Source: Sinohyriopsis cumingii (taxonomy: Eukaryota > Mollusca > Bivalvia > Unionida > Unionidae). From it: a stretch of DNA of 64,000 nucleotides. The notes below the pieces were generated by a model. The model made no database searches. It had not been told where the DNA came from and was given only the letters and a program-made list of their open reading frames with translations. Below, in pieces: positions 47,687 through 56,676 of this stretch. A program made the translations under genes and the position numbers. The DNA is taken from assembly GCA_028554795.2 (NCBI GenBank), contig CM068827.1, positions 76,629,677 to 76,693,676 on the forward strand, written 5' to 3'. Position 1 is the stretch's first letter; every line of letters starts with the position of its first letter.

Positions 47687-50600
47687 TTATTTTTTTTTGT
47701 CAGATTGTTTGTATCCGATTAATTTTTTTCTTATTATATCATCATCGATGATGTTAAATTTATCAACGATTTCAGGAATTATAATTCTACGTAATTGAGA
47801 TATATTTCTGACCCTCGATACCGCCAAATAAACTAAATTTGACCACTCGATGCGATCGTCTACAATCCAGACTCGTGTATCAGAAATAGTTAATCCCTGA
47901 GACGAGTGGATTGTCATAGCGTATCCCAACACCCATGGAGATTTGTCAGCGTGTATTGCATCTTCAACCACACTGATATCAACGGCGACAATATCATTTA
48001 ATACGAGATTCTGTTTCCTTGACTCTGTCAAGGGTCCTGGAATATCAACATTAATATTCTGTTTTCGTGTATCTGATGGTCTATAACACAACGGTAGGGG
48101 TAATTCTGAATATTGTTCTTTATGTAGTTGAAATAACTGTTGTTGTAAAGCGTCTCTGATTATTTTTCTACTTGCTACGATCAAATCGGTGGGTCTCCAT
48201 AAATTTAAAAAATCGTTCATTGATGTCTCTGAGATCACTCCACGTATTATTTCACACTGAATTTTGTTTGATTGTAATCTGATTAATTTTTTAAACTCCT
48301 TCAAATTTGCATCAAGAGCTCTATGATCATCATCTATTTCTTCGTAATAATCAACGAAATTTTTTAACCAATCATGTGGAGATGGTCCAACAAAGGGCGG
48401 CGGTTGACCATGATCGCCACACATTATTATGGCGGTATTTTTCGTCAACAACCAATCAAGAAACATTTTTAATGTATCCAATGATACCGTGCATATCTCA
48501 TCCCAAATAATTATTTTAGGTATATATTTTTCTCCCATCCGTTCAGGAGTCCATGTATCCCCGCGCCATCGGAAGAAACTATGATACGTACACGATTGTA
48601 CTTGCCGCTGTTTCATCTCACGTGCAAGTCTATGTGTGGGTGTCAGCACGATTATATCTGAATTTCTAAAAACATTAATCGTTCGAGTTGTTTTACCGCA
48701 TCCACCAGGTCCATTGAGATATACTGTCTTATATCTGGTTATTGGATCACTCAACGATGGTGCCTTCGACATTTCTGATATTTTATTACCCTCACGATAA
48801 AAATCTCTCATTGGAACATCTGCTGATTCTACATAATTGTGTAATAGTTCCTTTTTTATTCTCCACGAACCCCATCGTTCATCATTACTTGTAAATTTCA
48901 TAACAGGTTCTAAATATTTACTTGAAATATAAAACGAATCTGTTGCGACTCTAACTGCGGTCTCAGGAAATCTATTAATCATCGATAATAAATTTATAGA
49001 AACATAAGCCAACATGGAAGATCTTAGATGAGTATATTGTGGGGATACGTCATTTATGTAACTAACGATCGTACCTAATTTTGTTCCGTCGGATAAATAA
49101 ACACTCTCTCGATTTACAAACGTATTTTTCGCCGTTGTATCAGCGATTATAAAATCGTACTCGGCATCATCTAAAATTAATCGTGCGTGATGTCTTTTAT
49201 AATCATATGCACCACCTTGAGTAAATTTACCTATAATTTTTCTACCGAGATCTTTTGCGGTTTTGAGTTTATTAGGAATATCATCTTCGGAAACATCCTT
49301 AAACTCGCTGATAACTTCAGAATCTGACATGGGCAACCAAACTTTGGTCTGTGCATGATATGATATAATTGCCTCACTGACCACCAACGATGTCAGTATC
49401 GCACAATCTAGCATATATCGCAACAAAACTATAGGTGCCCAACGTTTTTCACAAAAATGTCTGCCAAACCAAGCATAACAAATCTTGTGAAGATTTTCGT
49501 TAAGCTCGAATGATTCAATACAGGCGAATCCAATCAGATCAAAATCAGGTAATGGTCCATTAATTGCCACTCGCGTCATCTCGTTTGTAGGGTGACCAAA
49601 TCTTTCAAAGTACACAGAACAGTCTCCGTATCCCAGAAAACTTCCTGGATAACATGCAACCATATCAACCGAAATAACATCATTGTAATTGTATTTGGTA
49701 TTCCATAATCCGCCATGTCCATATTCGACGCAACTTGCGCGTACGTCCTCGAGTAAATCAAATCGTGTTGGTTTCCATGAATTTCGTTCTCTGGCGAAAT
49801 GAGCCGCAACAGATGGAACGGTAAAACAATTAGTTAGTAATTTGTCAGTATTTTCCGCGTGCTTGCACTGTAAAAACGTCGCAAGATTTTTCATCTCGTC
49901 ATGGAGGGATTCTGTGCGATATATTTCACCGTTCGGTTTGACAAACTGATCAAATTCACCCTCCTCATTACTTTTAAATAACCATACCGATACAGGATCG
50001 GTTTTACTTATTTCGTTGATAAAATCAAACATACTATCTGCCCCAGAATTATCTGCCCCCATATCTGGGGAGTAAAATCTAACAGTTCGATCACGTGGAA
50101 ATATTGTTACTGCGTTAGTCCATGCGTGCGCGTTATGATCGATAATATTTATTGGAGCTCCCTTCGATTTATATTTCGACTGGTACAGTACTTCTCCCGT
50201 TATTGTCGCCACAGTTATTGGAAATTTTAATATTTTTCCTAACTCAGCAACATCTTTTATTGTAGCACCGGTATCCTTAACTGAATCAGCCCACGAGTTT
50301 ATTTTTTCACGCCTTAAATCAGTTAATCCATTTCCACGCATCGCGTTTGTAAAGTGTTCTATTACTCGTTCGGCCACACAATTTAACCTTGAAAATTTCA
50401 TCGGCGCTAGTTTATCAACGTTGGGTTTTTTATTTATCTCATAAATTCCATAAATAACCGCTGTTACAGGATACGCTCGTTCATAATACGGTTTGTCAAT
50501 ACCTGTCAGTAGACCCGGTCTGGAATTTTTACTTAATATGATAGTTTTATTATTGCCAAGGACAGGATCATATTTGTCACGGATAATCCAACTATCTGTT

Positions 50601-50938
50601 TCTGTTAATACAATAAATTTTACTCTGAAGAAATATTTTTGATTGCCCTCGTATTCAGCGATGTAGTTAATGATAGTTGCCGCTCGCTTGTCGTTCATTG
50701 TGGCGTCCGTGACTTTGTCGACACTGACTTTGTCAGTGTTGCGAATAATCTTGAACGTTGACCATGTATGAGATGCACCATCCGTGTAAAATTCTTTCTT
50801 GGCGTCGTGAATTTTCGAGATCAAACTTTTATTTTTCGGATCAACCAGATCTCGTACTGGCAAGTCAGAAGATAATCTGTCAAGGTTGAATTTATATTTA
50901 ACAGGCCTAGTTTGGGATAATCTCTCAAACTCGTTCAT
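47687..50938 (-). CDS. DNA polymerase B fused to SF1 helicase
   Basis: A 1083-residue replication protein. The polymerase palm is marked by DMVACYPGSF (425-434, motif A region), LGRKIIGKFTQGG (about 564-576, motif B region) and TDSFYI (666-671, motif C). It runs straight into a superfamily-1 helicase of the Pif1/RecD type: GPGGCGKTT (743-751), IIIWDE (809-814), GDHGQPPPF (841-849), HSSQGLTI (1011-1018) and LAVSRVR (1039-1045). Polymerases of this group are usually protein-primed. Start chosen at MNEFERL (50938), which follows TTTTAATTAT; the frame is open 56 codons further upstream but that part is hydrophobic and unlike the family. The fusion of both activities is unusual for animal Polintons as far as I know. 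Confidence 0.85.
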   Translation of the reverse strand: MNEFERLSQTRPVKYKFNLDRLSSDLPVRDLVDPKNKSLISKIHDAKKEFYTDGASHTWSTFKIIRNTDKVSVDKVTDATMNDKRAATIINYIAEYEGNQKYFFRVKFIVLTETDSWIIRDKYDPVLGNNKTIILSKNSRPGLLTGIDKPYYERAYPVTAVIYGIYEINKKPNVDKLAPMKFSRLNCVAERVIEHFTNAMRGNGLTDLRREKINSWADSVKDTGATIKDVAELGKILKFPITVATITGEVLYQSKYKSKGAPINIIDHNAHAWTNAVTIFPRDRTVRFYSPDMGADNSGADSMFDFINEISKTDPVSVWLFKSNEEGEFDQFVKPNGEIYRTESLHDEMKNLATFLQCKHAENTDKLLTNCFTVPSVAAHFARERNSWKPTRFDLLEDVRASCVEYGHGGLWNTKYNYNDVISVDMVACYPGSFLGYGDCSVYFERFGHPTNEMTRVAINGPLPDFDLIGFACIESFELNENLHKICYAWFGRHFCEKRWAPIVLLRYMLDCAILTSLVVSEAIISYHAQTKVWLPMSDSEVISEFKDVSEDDIPNKLKTAKDLGRKIIGKFTQGGAYDYKRHHARLILDDAEYDFIIADTTAKNTFVNRESVYLSDGTKLGTIVSYINDVSPQYTHLRSSMLAYVSINLLSMINRFPETAVRVATDSFYISSKYLEPVMKFTSNDERWGSWRIKKELLHNYVESADVPMRDFYREGNKISEMSKAPSLSDPITRYKTVYLNGPGGCGKTTRTINVFRNSDIIVLTPTHRLAREMKQRQVQSCTYHSFFRWRGDTWTPERMGEKYIPKIIIWDEICTVSLDTLKMFLDWLLTKNTAIIMCGDHGQPPPFVGPSPHDWLKNFVDYYEEIDDDHRALDANLKEFKKLIRLQSNKIQCEIIRGVISETSMNDFLNLWRPTDLIVASRKIIRDALQQQLFQLHKEQYSELPLPLCYRPSDTRKQNINVDIPGPLTESRKQNLVLNDIVAVDISVVEDAIHADKSPWVLGYAMTIHSSQGLTISDTRVWIVDDRIEWSNLVYLAVSRVRNISQLRRIIIPEIVDKFNIIDDDIIRKKLIGYKQSDKKK

Positions 50939-51060
50939 ATAATTAAAACAAATATTTAAATAAAGAAAATTATATATATATACAATGTCCCAATGCAGAT
51001 GGTTGATGATCGGCTCAGTAAATCGATGCAACAAAATCCTGTAGAAAGGAATTTTGTTGG

Positions 51061-51285
51061 ATGCACTCACAAAACATACGACGAGGAAGTCTAGGACCAA
51101 TACCATGTCTACGGTGTGGTATTGGAGTGCGAGGAAAGACAGAATTATGTGGAAAGTGCGGCGGGAAACGGTTCAGAGAACTTAAAAGATATTATGACAA
51201 AAAAAATAATAGCGGTGAAAACGCTATAAAATCCGTGAGGGATTATATATCAAGATTTCAGACAAACAATGATTTAAACATATAA
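51061..51285 (+). CDS. Small zinc-ribbon protein
   Basis: A 74-residue basic protein with paired CLRC and CGKC motifs (PCLRCGIGVRGK, LCGKCGGKRF) that would bind one zinc ion, then a Lys/Arg-rich tail. It is divergent from the polymerase gene and ends 11 bp before the HNH gene. It could be a DNA-binding or transcription cofactor; that is a guess. The start codon lacks the AT motif seen before other genes of the element. Confidence 0.6.
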   Translation: MHSQNIRRGSLGPIPCLRCGIGVRGKTELCGKCGGKRFRELKRYYDKKNNSGENAIKSVRDYISRFQTNNDLNI

Positions 51286-51295
51286 TATTATTATA

Positions 51296-51799
51296 ATGGA
51301 GCAAAATATATTTGTCCCACATCCTGTCATAACAAACTATGAATCAAATATTAATGGTATCATCAGACACTGCAAGTTGAAGAAACAAGTTGGTTATATT
51401 ACTAATGTTGGTTATCTAATGTTCACATGCGGGGGGGAAAAGAAACATTATCTGTGTCATAGATTTACGTATGAATGTTTCTTCGGAGTGATCAATGACG
51501 GTCTTGTTATTGATCATATTGACGGGGATACTCAAAACAATAATTTATCCAATTTACAAGCTATCTCTCACAGCGAGAATAATACACGTGGAAATACAGG
51601 AAGATGTAAGACAATCGGAAAGAGGGCGGTAATTTCCTCAAACATAGAAACTGGCAAAGAAATTATGTTTCGTTCAATATCTTCTGCTGCGAAATATTTT
51701 GATATTCACCAGCATTCAGTACAAAAAGTAGCAGAAAATATGTATAAAACCACTTTCTCGAAAAAATATAAGCAGAAAATTATCTTTAAGTATCAATAA
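51296..51799 (+). CDS. HNH endonuclease with NUMOD-like C-terminus
   Basis: A 167-residue nuclease resembling free-standing phage homing endonucleases. The HNH core is at about 63-103: HRFTYECFFGVI, then DGLVIDHIDGDTQNNNLSNL and QAISHSENN. A C-terminal helix-turn-helix-like segment with SISSAAKYFDIHQHSVQKV matches NUMOD1-type DNA-binding modules. The ATG is preceded by ATATTATTATA. Such genes promote their own spread by cutting alleles that lack them. In this element it may be a passenger inserted next to the replication genes. Confidence 0.85.
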   Translation: MEQNIFVPHPVITNYESNINGIIRHCKLKKQVGYITNVGYLMFTCGGEKKHYLCHRFTYECFFGVINDGLVIDHIDGDTQNNNLSNLQAISHSENNTRGNTGRCKTIGKRAVISSNIETGKEIMFRSISSAAKYFDIHQHSVQKVAENMYKTTFSKKYKQKIIFKYQ

Positions 51800-52380
51800 C
51801 TATCATCACCACATTATTAACTATCATCACCACATTGAATTAATTTTTTTAATTTATGTCACAGTAGGTCCTCCATACACTACTGAATTTTTGATTATAT
51901 AAGGGGAGATTACTTTGTAATATATAGTTTTCTTCGTAGATTTTTGTTTTTTTATGTCGTAATTAGTCAGTTTAACTAATTACATCGTAACTAATTACTC
52001 GTAGAAGTATTATTTATGTTTTTTAAATATTTCCCCATCATACAACATTACGAGAGATCATGATAATGTTATTGATCCGTAGGAAGCTGTGTGTGGGAAC
52101 AGAAACCGTTCTCATGGTAATCGACCTGCAGTTGTGTGTTCATGCCACTGTTATTATTGATTCTCAGTCTGCTTAGGAAAACCGCCACAAATACAGAAAC
52201 TGTTGTTTATTGATTCTCAGTCTGCTTAGGAAAACCGCTACAAATACAGAAACTATTATTCAGAAACTGTTATAAATACAGAAACTGTTACTATTCAGAA
52301 ACCGCTACAAATACAGAAACTGTTATAAATACAGAAACTGTTATTATTCAGAAACCGCTGTTTAGTGTAAATATTGGTTC
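51800..52380. repeat. Polinton non-coding repeats, AGAAACTG family
   Basis: Two copies of a GATTCTCAGTCTGCTTAGGA-type segment (about 52159 and 52215) are followed by tandem TACAGAAACTGTTAT and CAGAAACCGCT units to about 52370. Upstream, TAATTAGTCAGTTTAACTAATTA (51961-51983) is nearly palindromic. No gene is seen. Confidence 0.7.
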
Positions 52381-52433
52381 CTTAGCTATATAGCTAGCTA
52401 TATATTAACTTCCGAAACATATGTTCGTAACAA

Positions 52434-52505
52434 TGTTTGATAGCTCAATCAGTATGGTATTGGACTGTGACGCTCGCGGTCCAGGATCAAACCCCCATGG
52501 CTGAC
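52434..52505 (+). other. tRNA-like segment
   Basis: TAGCTCAATCAGTATGG (52441-52457) fits an A box and GGATCAAACCC (52484-52494) a B box at tRNA-like spacing, with a TGGAC/GTCCA stem between them. The anticodon loop would be too large and no acceptor stem is evident, so this is not a normal tRNA. It could be a tRNA-derived SINE piece or a genuine Pol III promoter in the element. Confidence 0.4.
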
Positions 52506-52716
52506 AATTTGTCGGTGGTGTACGCATAATTGCGATTTTTATAATAGTGGGGGGAACCGCAAAAAAACCCCCGCTCAGCAAAATTCCCAACCACAATATT
52601 GACTTGTGGTTGATACATATTTTCGTATCACCCACTGGATTAATTATTGTGGGTGGGTTTTTGCTGAGCGTACATGTTTGTACTGTCCTTAGTTAGTGCC
52701 GTTTCATTCATAATCT

Positions 52717-52745
52717 GAGCTCGCTAATACACTCGATAGGGGCTC
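52717..52745. repeat. GCTAATACACTCGATAGG hairpin, copy 1
   Basis: GAGC-TCG-CTAATACACT-CGA-TAGGG-GCTC can pair as an outer GAGC/GCTC stem and an inner TCG/CGA stem. A second copy at 53408-53436 keeps the core but has GAAC/GTTC as its outer stem. Confidence 0.65.
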
Positions 52746-52793
52746 TTCATTCATTGTATATATCCATTTCATTGTATATATGTTATATGTATA

Positions 52794-53377
52794 TCCTCTA
52801 AACTTGGTAGATTGCGGTGGCAAGCTACGAGTTTAATGAGGATTGTGCTGTCCTTGTGCTGTCCTTAGTTAGTTATATGTTATGTGTATATCCTCTAAAC
52901 TTGGTAGATTGCGGTGGCAAGCTACGAGTTTAATGAGGACTGTGCTGTCCTTGTGCCGTCCTTAGTTAGTTATATGTATATCCTCTAAACTTGGTAGATT
53001 GCGGTGGCAAGCTACGAGTTTATGCCGTCCTTAGTTAGTTATATGTATATCCTCTAAACTTGGTAGATTGCGGTGGCAAGCTACGAGTTTAATGAGGATT
53101 GTGCTGTCCTTAGTTAGTTATATGTTATGTGTATATCCTCTAAACTTGGTAGATTGCGGTGGCAAGCTACGAGTTTAATGAGGACTGTGCTGTCCTTAGT
53201 TAGTTATATGTATATCCTCTAAACTTGGTAGATTGCGGTGGCAAGCTACGAGTTTAATGAGGATTGTGCTGTCCTCCCTCTTGGGCCTCTAGACCGTTGT
53301 TTGGCGGGTTAGGGGCTCTCGTAGAGGGAATATTTGCCTAATGAACTTGGTAGATTGCGGTGGCAAGCTACGAGTTC
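52794..53377. repeat. Array of seven paired hairpins
   Basis: Seven copies of ACTTGGTAGATTGCGGTGG followed by CAAGCTACGAGT, starting at about 52794, 52891, 52981, 53050, 53136, 53215 and 53343. Each folds as ACT..GTAG.TTGC-GGTG-GCAA.CTAC.AGT. Copies 1-6 extend the stem with TA/TA and five of them further with TCCTC/GAGGA. Copy 7 has G-C in place of A-T at the matching stem position. The linkers (GTGCTGTCCTTAGTTAGT, TATATGTATA) vary in length. Confidence 0.85.
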
Positions 53378-53407
53378 TTGGTTGTGCTGTCCCTGAAACA
53401 TCCCGAC

Positions 53408-53436
53408 GAACTCGCTAATACACTCGATAGGTGTTC
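53408..53436. repeat. GCTAATACACTCGATAGG hairpin, copy 2
   Basis: Same core as 52717-52745, with outer stem GAAC/GTTC. The two copies bracket the seven-hairpin array. Confidence 0.65.
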
Positions 53437-53477
53437 TAGGGATATTTTTTTTATTTTAAAGATTCATATATTATATA

Positions 53478-53996
53478 ATGAACCATGAAAATATCAATGA
53501 TGTAATTGTCGCTATTAAAAAATTGAAAAAAGATGGAATTAATATATCTGATGAACTTAATCCTGAAAAAATAGTTTCTGACTTTGAGATTTTACAAGAA
53601 CGTAAAACCATGGGGACACACACACTATCATCTGAATACAGGCTCATGAAACGGATTCAATCGGCAATGTTTCAGTCGCTAGCTACCGTAGAAGATGATC
53701 ATTTGAAGGAGTTCGTTCCTCTTTCTACCGCCGTAGAAAGAATTAAGTCGTTATTATCCCACGAGTATGAGGCAAAGAAAACTATTAGTACTCGCATAAG
53801 ACTATTAAGAAAAATAATGTCAGAAGGTAACTTCGTTATGGTGAAACGATCCAGAGTAACCTCGTTACTGGTGAAACGATCCAGAGTAACCTCGTTACTG
53901 GTGAAACGATCCAGAGTAACCTCGTTACTGGTGATAATGAAAATGAAAGTTTTGGTAACTGGGGTCCATGTCAACGCTGACCACGTGTATTGGTAG
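53478..53996 (+). CDS. Unrecognised Polinton gene with internal repeats
   Basis: A 172-residue protein lying between two non-coding repeat blocks, the only gene of the middle region. The N-terminal ~115 residues are charged and helix-prone (INDVIVAIKKLKKDGINISD). Residues about 122-151 are three copies of VKRSRVTSLL, encoded by a 30-bp DNA repeat containing the small inverted repeat GTAACCTCGTTAC. The ATG is preceded by ATATTATATA, like most genes of the element. No known domain is evident. Confidence 0.55.
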   Translation: MNHENINDVIVAIKKLKKDGINISDELNPEKIVSDFEILQERKTMGTHTLSSEYRLMKRIQSAMFQSLATVEDDHLKEFVPLSTAVERIKSLLSHEYEAKKTISTRIRLLRKIMSEGNFVMVKRSRVTSLLVKRSRVTSLLVKRSRVTSLLVIMKMKVLVTGVHVNADHVYW

Positions 53997-54520
53997 TCAA
54001 AATCAAGAAAGTTCTAACCTTGTCAAATTGTTCCTAATAAATTTTATTTATTATAAATTTTATTTATTATAAATTTTATTTATTAATAATATTATTTTTA
54101 CTGAGGATTTATTTTTTTTTACTAAAATCAAGAAAAATGCACGAATTACTTGATTCTGACGGGGTAGTTGGTAGTCAAAATCAAAGAAAAATGCACGAAT
54201 TACTTGATTTCTGACGGGGTAGTTGGTAGTCAAAATCAGGAAAATTGAGCAATTTCGTTGTATTTTAGTAAATAAAAATAAAAATCTCAGTAAAAATAAT
54301 ATTATTAATAAATAAAATTAATTTATAATAAATAAAATTTGTTAGGAACAATTTGACAAGGTTAAAATTTCTTATTTCTGACGGGGTAGTTGGTAGTCAA
54401 AATCAAGTAATTCGTGCATTTTTATGTTTCTGAGGGGGTAGTTGGTAGTCAAAATCAAGTAATTCGTGCATTTTTATGTTTCTGAGGGGGTAGTTGGTAG
54501 TCAAAATCACGTAATTTGTA
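53988..54520. repeat. Nested direct and inverted repeats
   Basis: GGTAGTTGGTAGTCAAAATCA-like units occur about six times. The arms 54016-54105 and 54286-54363 are inverted copies (AACCTTGTCAAATTGTTCCT against AGGAACAATTTGACAAGGTT, both with long ATT-rich stretches). AAAAATGCACGAATTACTTGAT (54130s, 54180s) is inverted as ATCAAGTAATTCGTGCATTTTT (54400s, 54450s). The block can form large cruciforms. Confidence 0.85.
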
Positions 54521-54759
54521 CAATTTCAGTAAAAATCAGGAAAATTAATAAATCCTATTTTTTTTGTGATAGAAATTTTAATTTTACTTTCATCGACCAG
54601 CTTTTTTAGTTGCCTGGGCCGATTAATTTGTACCAAACACAAATTTGTGCTAGTAATAATAAAATATTTTTTTATTTATTTTTTTAAGTTGATCGAATTT
54701 GATTCTGATCTCTGTTACAAATGTTCTTCTAACTGTTAAGAAATCCTCGCGTGTAAAAA

Positions 54760-54850
54760 CCCTCCATTACATGAAGATCTACGACAAAAGTCCTTAGACA
54801 GAAATCCTTACGACGGAAGTCCTTAGGACAGAAATCCTTAAGACAAAAGT
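54760..54850. repeat. Short AAGTCCTTA / GAAATCCTTA repeats
   Basis: Five or six 14-17 bp units such as GACAGAAATCCTTA and ACGACGGAAGTCCTTA sit just past the end of the neighbouring minus-strand gene. They could act in 3' end formation; no evidence decides this. Confidence 0.6.
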
Positions 54851-54852
54851 CT

Positions 54853-55770
54853 TTACGACTTTACATACAGATTTATTACAAGCTCTTCTTCACGTATGTC
54901 AATTAAGCGATTAAGGTGGTCTGTGAGTTTAAAATTTATTCGTGTTAACATATTATTGTGACACCGCAAATACACGGGATTAGTTGGTTCTTGCACGATT
55001 GAACTTCCACGGGGAACTTGTGGTGTGAACGTGTACAGGATGTATCCTTGTTGAGCCTGATTTGATCTTCCGAGATCTATTTGATAGCTGCCATCGATTA
55101 CGTCACAAACCAGATTGACCGCGACCGTCGGTATTATATTAACGATCCGCGGGGATACGTGTCTTCCGCCGCCATGTGGATCATTATCATATCTGAGAAC
55201 TGCTAATGGTGCTAGTTTTTTCCACGCATCGAGTATTTTAGGGAAGTTTTCGTTGATAATTCTGTCTATTTTATCCTTTTTATATTTTGGTAATATAAAT
55301 ACGAGATTACCCCCCCCCTCATACTCTTTTTCTGATATTGTATAATGATCAAGAAATGGTCTTCTAGGACGGGGGGAGGGGAGAGCATGTTTAAGTGCTG
55401 CTTCAGAAAAAACATCATTAATATAATTAAGATCTGATCCTACTTGATTTAGATGCTGTATTGACTCAATAATTTGTTGTTTTATATCCTCAGAATAATG
55501 TTGCGATAACGATGAAAACAGATTTTGTATTTTGTCGATTGATTGCTGGATCTCAAAATCAATGGGATTAGTATACAGTCTAAAAACATTCATGTAGATT
55601 GTATCATCACTGAAATTATAAACCCGATACGCATCACCGGCTCTATTCCATGGAAATTTTTTTCTATATTCTGGAGTTGTTATAAATTTTGCTTCGTCAG
55701 TGAGAAAATCATTTAATTTCGGTTCTGGTGGTCCTTCATGCACCGGGGGAATTTCAGGCCATCCTAGCAC
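54853..55770 (-). CDS. Polinton structural protein, C-terminal type segment
   Basis: An open segment of about 305 codons. Its last third (DVIDGSYQIDLGR, LYTFTPQVPRGSSIVQEPTN, then a DHLNRLIDIREEELVINLY-type ending) has the form of the conserved C-terminus of a Polinton protein family commonly found beside the capsid genes. A minor capsid or penton role is plausible but I cannot confirm it. The front part holds a helical stretch and a Pro/Arg-rich PSPRPRRPF. The neighbouring segment 55909-56214 resembles another part of the same family; this gene is counted among the broken ones. A run of TATA-type sequence is not seen before this segment. Confidence 0.6.
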   Translation of the reverse strand: MLGWPEIPPVHEGPPEPKLNDFLTDEAKFITTPEYRKKFPWNRAGDAYRVYNFSDDTIYMNVFRLYTNPIDFEIQQSIDKIQNLFSSLSQHYSEDIKQQIIESIQHLNQVGSDLNYINDVFSEAALKHALPSPRPRRPFLDHYTISEKEYEGGGNLVFILPKYKKDKIDRIINENFPKILDAWKKLAPLAVLRYDNDPHGGGRHVSPRIVNIIPTVAVNLVCDVIDGSYQIDLGRSNQAQQGYILYTFTPQVPRGSSIVQEPTNPVYLRCHNNMLTRINFKLTDHLNRLIDIREEELVINLYVKS

Positions 55771-55908
55771 TGATCTGATTGAAGATTGATAAATATCAAC
55801 GGCATAATCAGGCGAGTTTATTTCAACCGTCGAGGACAGGGTGGGTTCATGAACATTAATTGATATTTTTGATTCTTTTCCCGTTATTGATTTTATTCTA
55901 CGCGCAAA

Positions 55909-56214
55909 TTACTCACTGATCTCTTCAATCTCATAACTGCCGGTTGGTATTCCAACAACAACCCAGTCAGGTGTTCCATCGGGTTTGTTCTTGTTAGCAA
56001 ATACGAGCGAATTATTTGCTGGTGTACCATTAAATGATTTTGATCTGATATTTGGCCAGCTGTAATATACTCGTAATTGTGCTAGTGCTATTTCTTTTAC
56101 CGGAATTGCAGTAGGAAAATTAACACTAAATTCAGGATTAATTGAACTTACCGAGATCATCGTTATCTTTGACGGAGTTGTGTTGGTCACGATCTGCTGG
56201 AGTAATTCTGTCAT
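55909..56214 (-). CDS. Polinton structural protein, N-terminal type segment
   Basis: A 101-codon segment with the signature PVKEIALAQLRVYYSWPNI, then NNSLVFAN and a PTGSYEIEEIS ending. This matches the N-terminal part of the Polinton family described for the next segment, where a strand-rich opening leads into a GSYEI motif. Its ATG at 56214 follows ATCAATA. It overlaps the end of the membrane-protein gene by about 77 bp. Confidence 0.6.
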   Translation of the reverse strand: MTELLQQIVTNTTPSKITMISVSSINPEFSVNFPTAIPVKEIALAQLRVYYSWPNIRSKSFNGTPANNSLVFANKNKPDGTPDWVVVGIPTGSYEIEEISE

Positions 56215-56668
56215 TATTGATACTTGTATCTTTAATACCGATACATTCGTCGTATATTTTGGTTATCATTGAAAATTCGAAATCAGATATAATTCCATCA
56301 CTGAGACTCGCTGATAACAACGAGGATAATTTCGAGTATGCTACCGTCGTTGTGTGTAATTTTATTTTGCAATCGGATAATTTTTCGTTCGTACAAGTAC
56401 ATATTTTTTTTGTGATGATACCAAGCACACCTGCAATCGTTGTTGCTGCTGAAATACAAATAGTTACAGCTACTGGTGCCATCGTTGTCAACGCTGATAA
56501 TATTACACCGGTTCCAGCAACAACAGCGGATACTGAATAAACAATCACATCAACGATAACCAATCGTCGTCGATATTTTTTTACTTTTACTGTATATTGA
56601 TCGACTTGATCTTTTAGCGCAGCCTGCCATTCACGCGCTTGATTGTATCTGTATTGTGCACCGTCCAT
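56138..56668 (-). CDS. Two-pass membrane protein of Polinton type
   Basis: A 176-residue protein. After a Lys/Arg-rich helix (KVKKYRRRL), residues about 37-62 and 64-88 form two hydrophobic segments rich in Ala, Val and Gly. Then comes a basic turn, a helix and the phrase LSDGIISDFEFSMITKIYDE. This layout (basic, two membrane spans, then ISDxEF) recurs in animal Polintons, where the function is not known; an internal virion membrane or entry role is possible. The ATG follows TATAAAAATATAT. Confidence 0.65.
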   Translation of the reverse strand: MDGAQYRYNQAREWQAALKDQVDQYTVKVKKYRRRLVIVDVIVYSVSAVVAGTGVILSALTTMAPVAVTICISAATTIAGVLGIITKKICTCTNEKLSDCKIKLHTTTVAYSKLSSLLSASLSDGIISDFEFSMITKIYDECIGIKDTSINNDRITPADRDQHNSVKDNDDLGKFN

Positions 56669-56676
56669 ATATATTT

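Noticed and set aside
52405-52635. 76-codon minus-strand frame
   Set aside because: It overlaps the tRNA-like segment and non-coding repeats, has no motif and shows no AT start motif.
52794-53377. Hammerhead or other known self-cleaving ribozyme in the hairpin array
   Set aside because: The CTGATGA and GAAA cores of hammerheads are absent, and I could not fit the twister or pistol consensus by eye.
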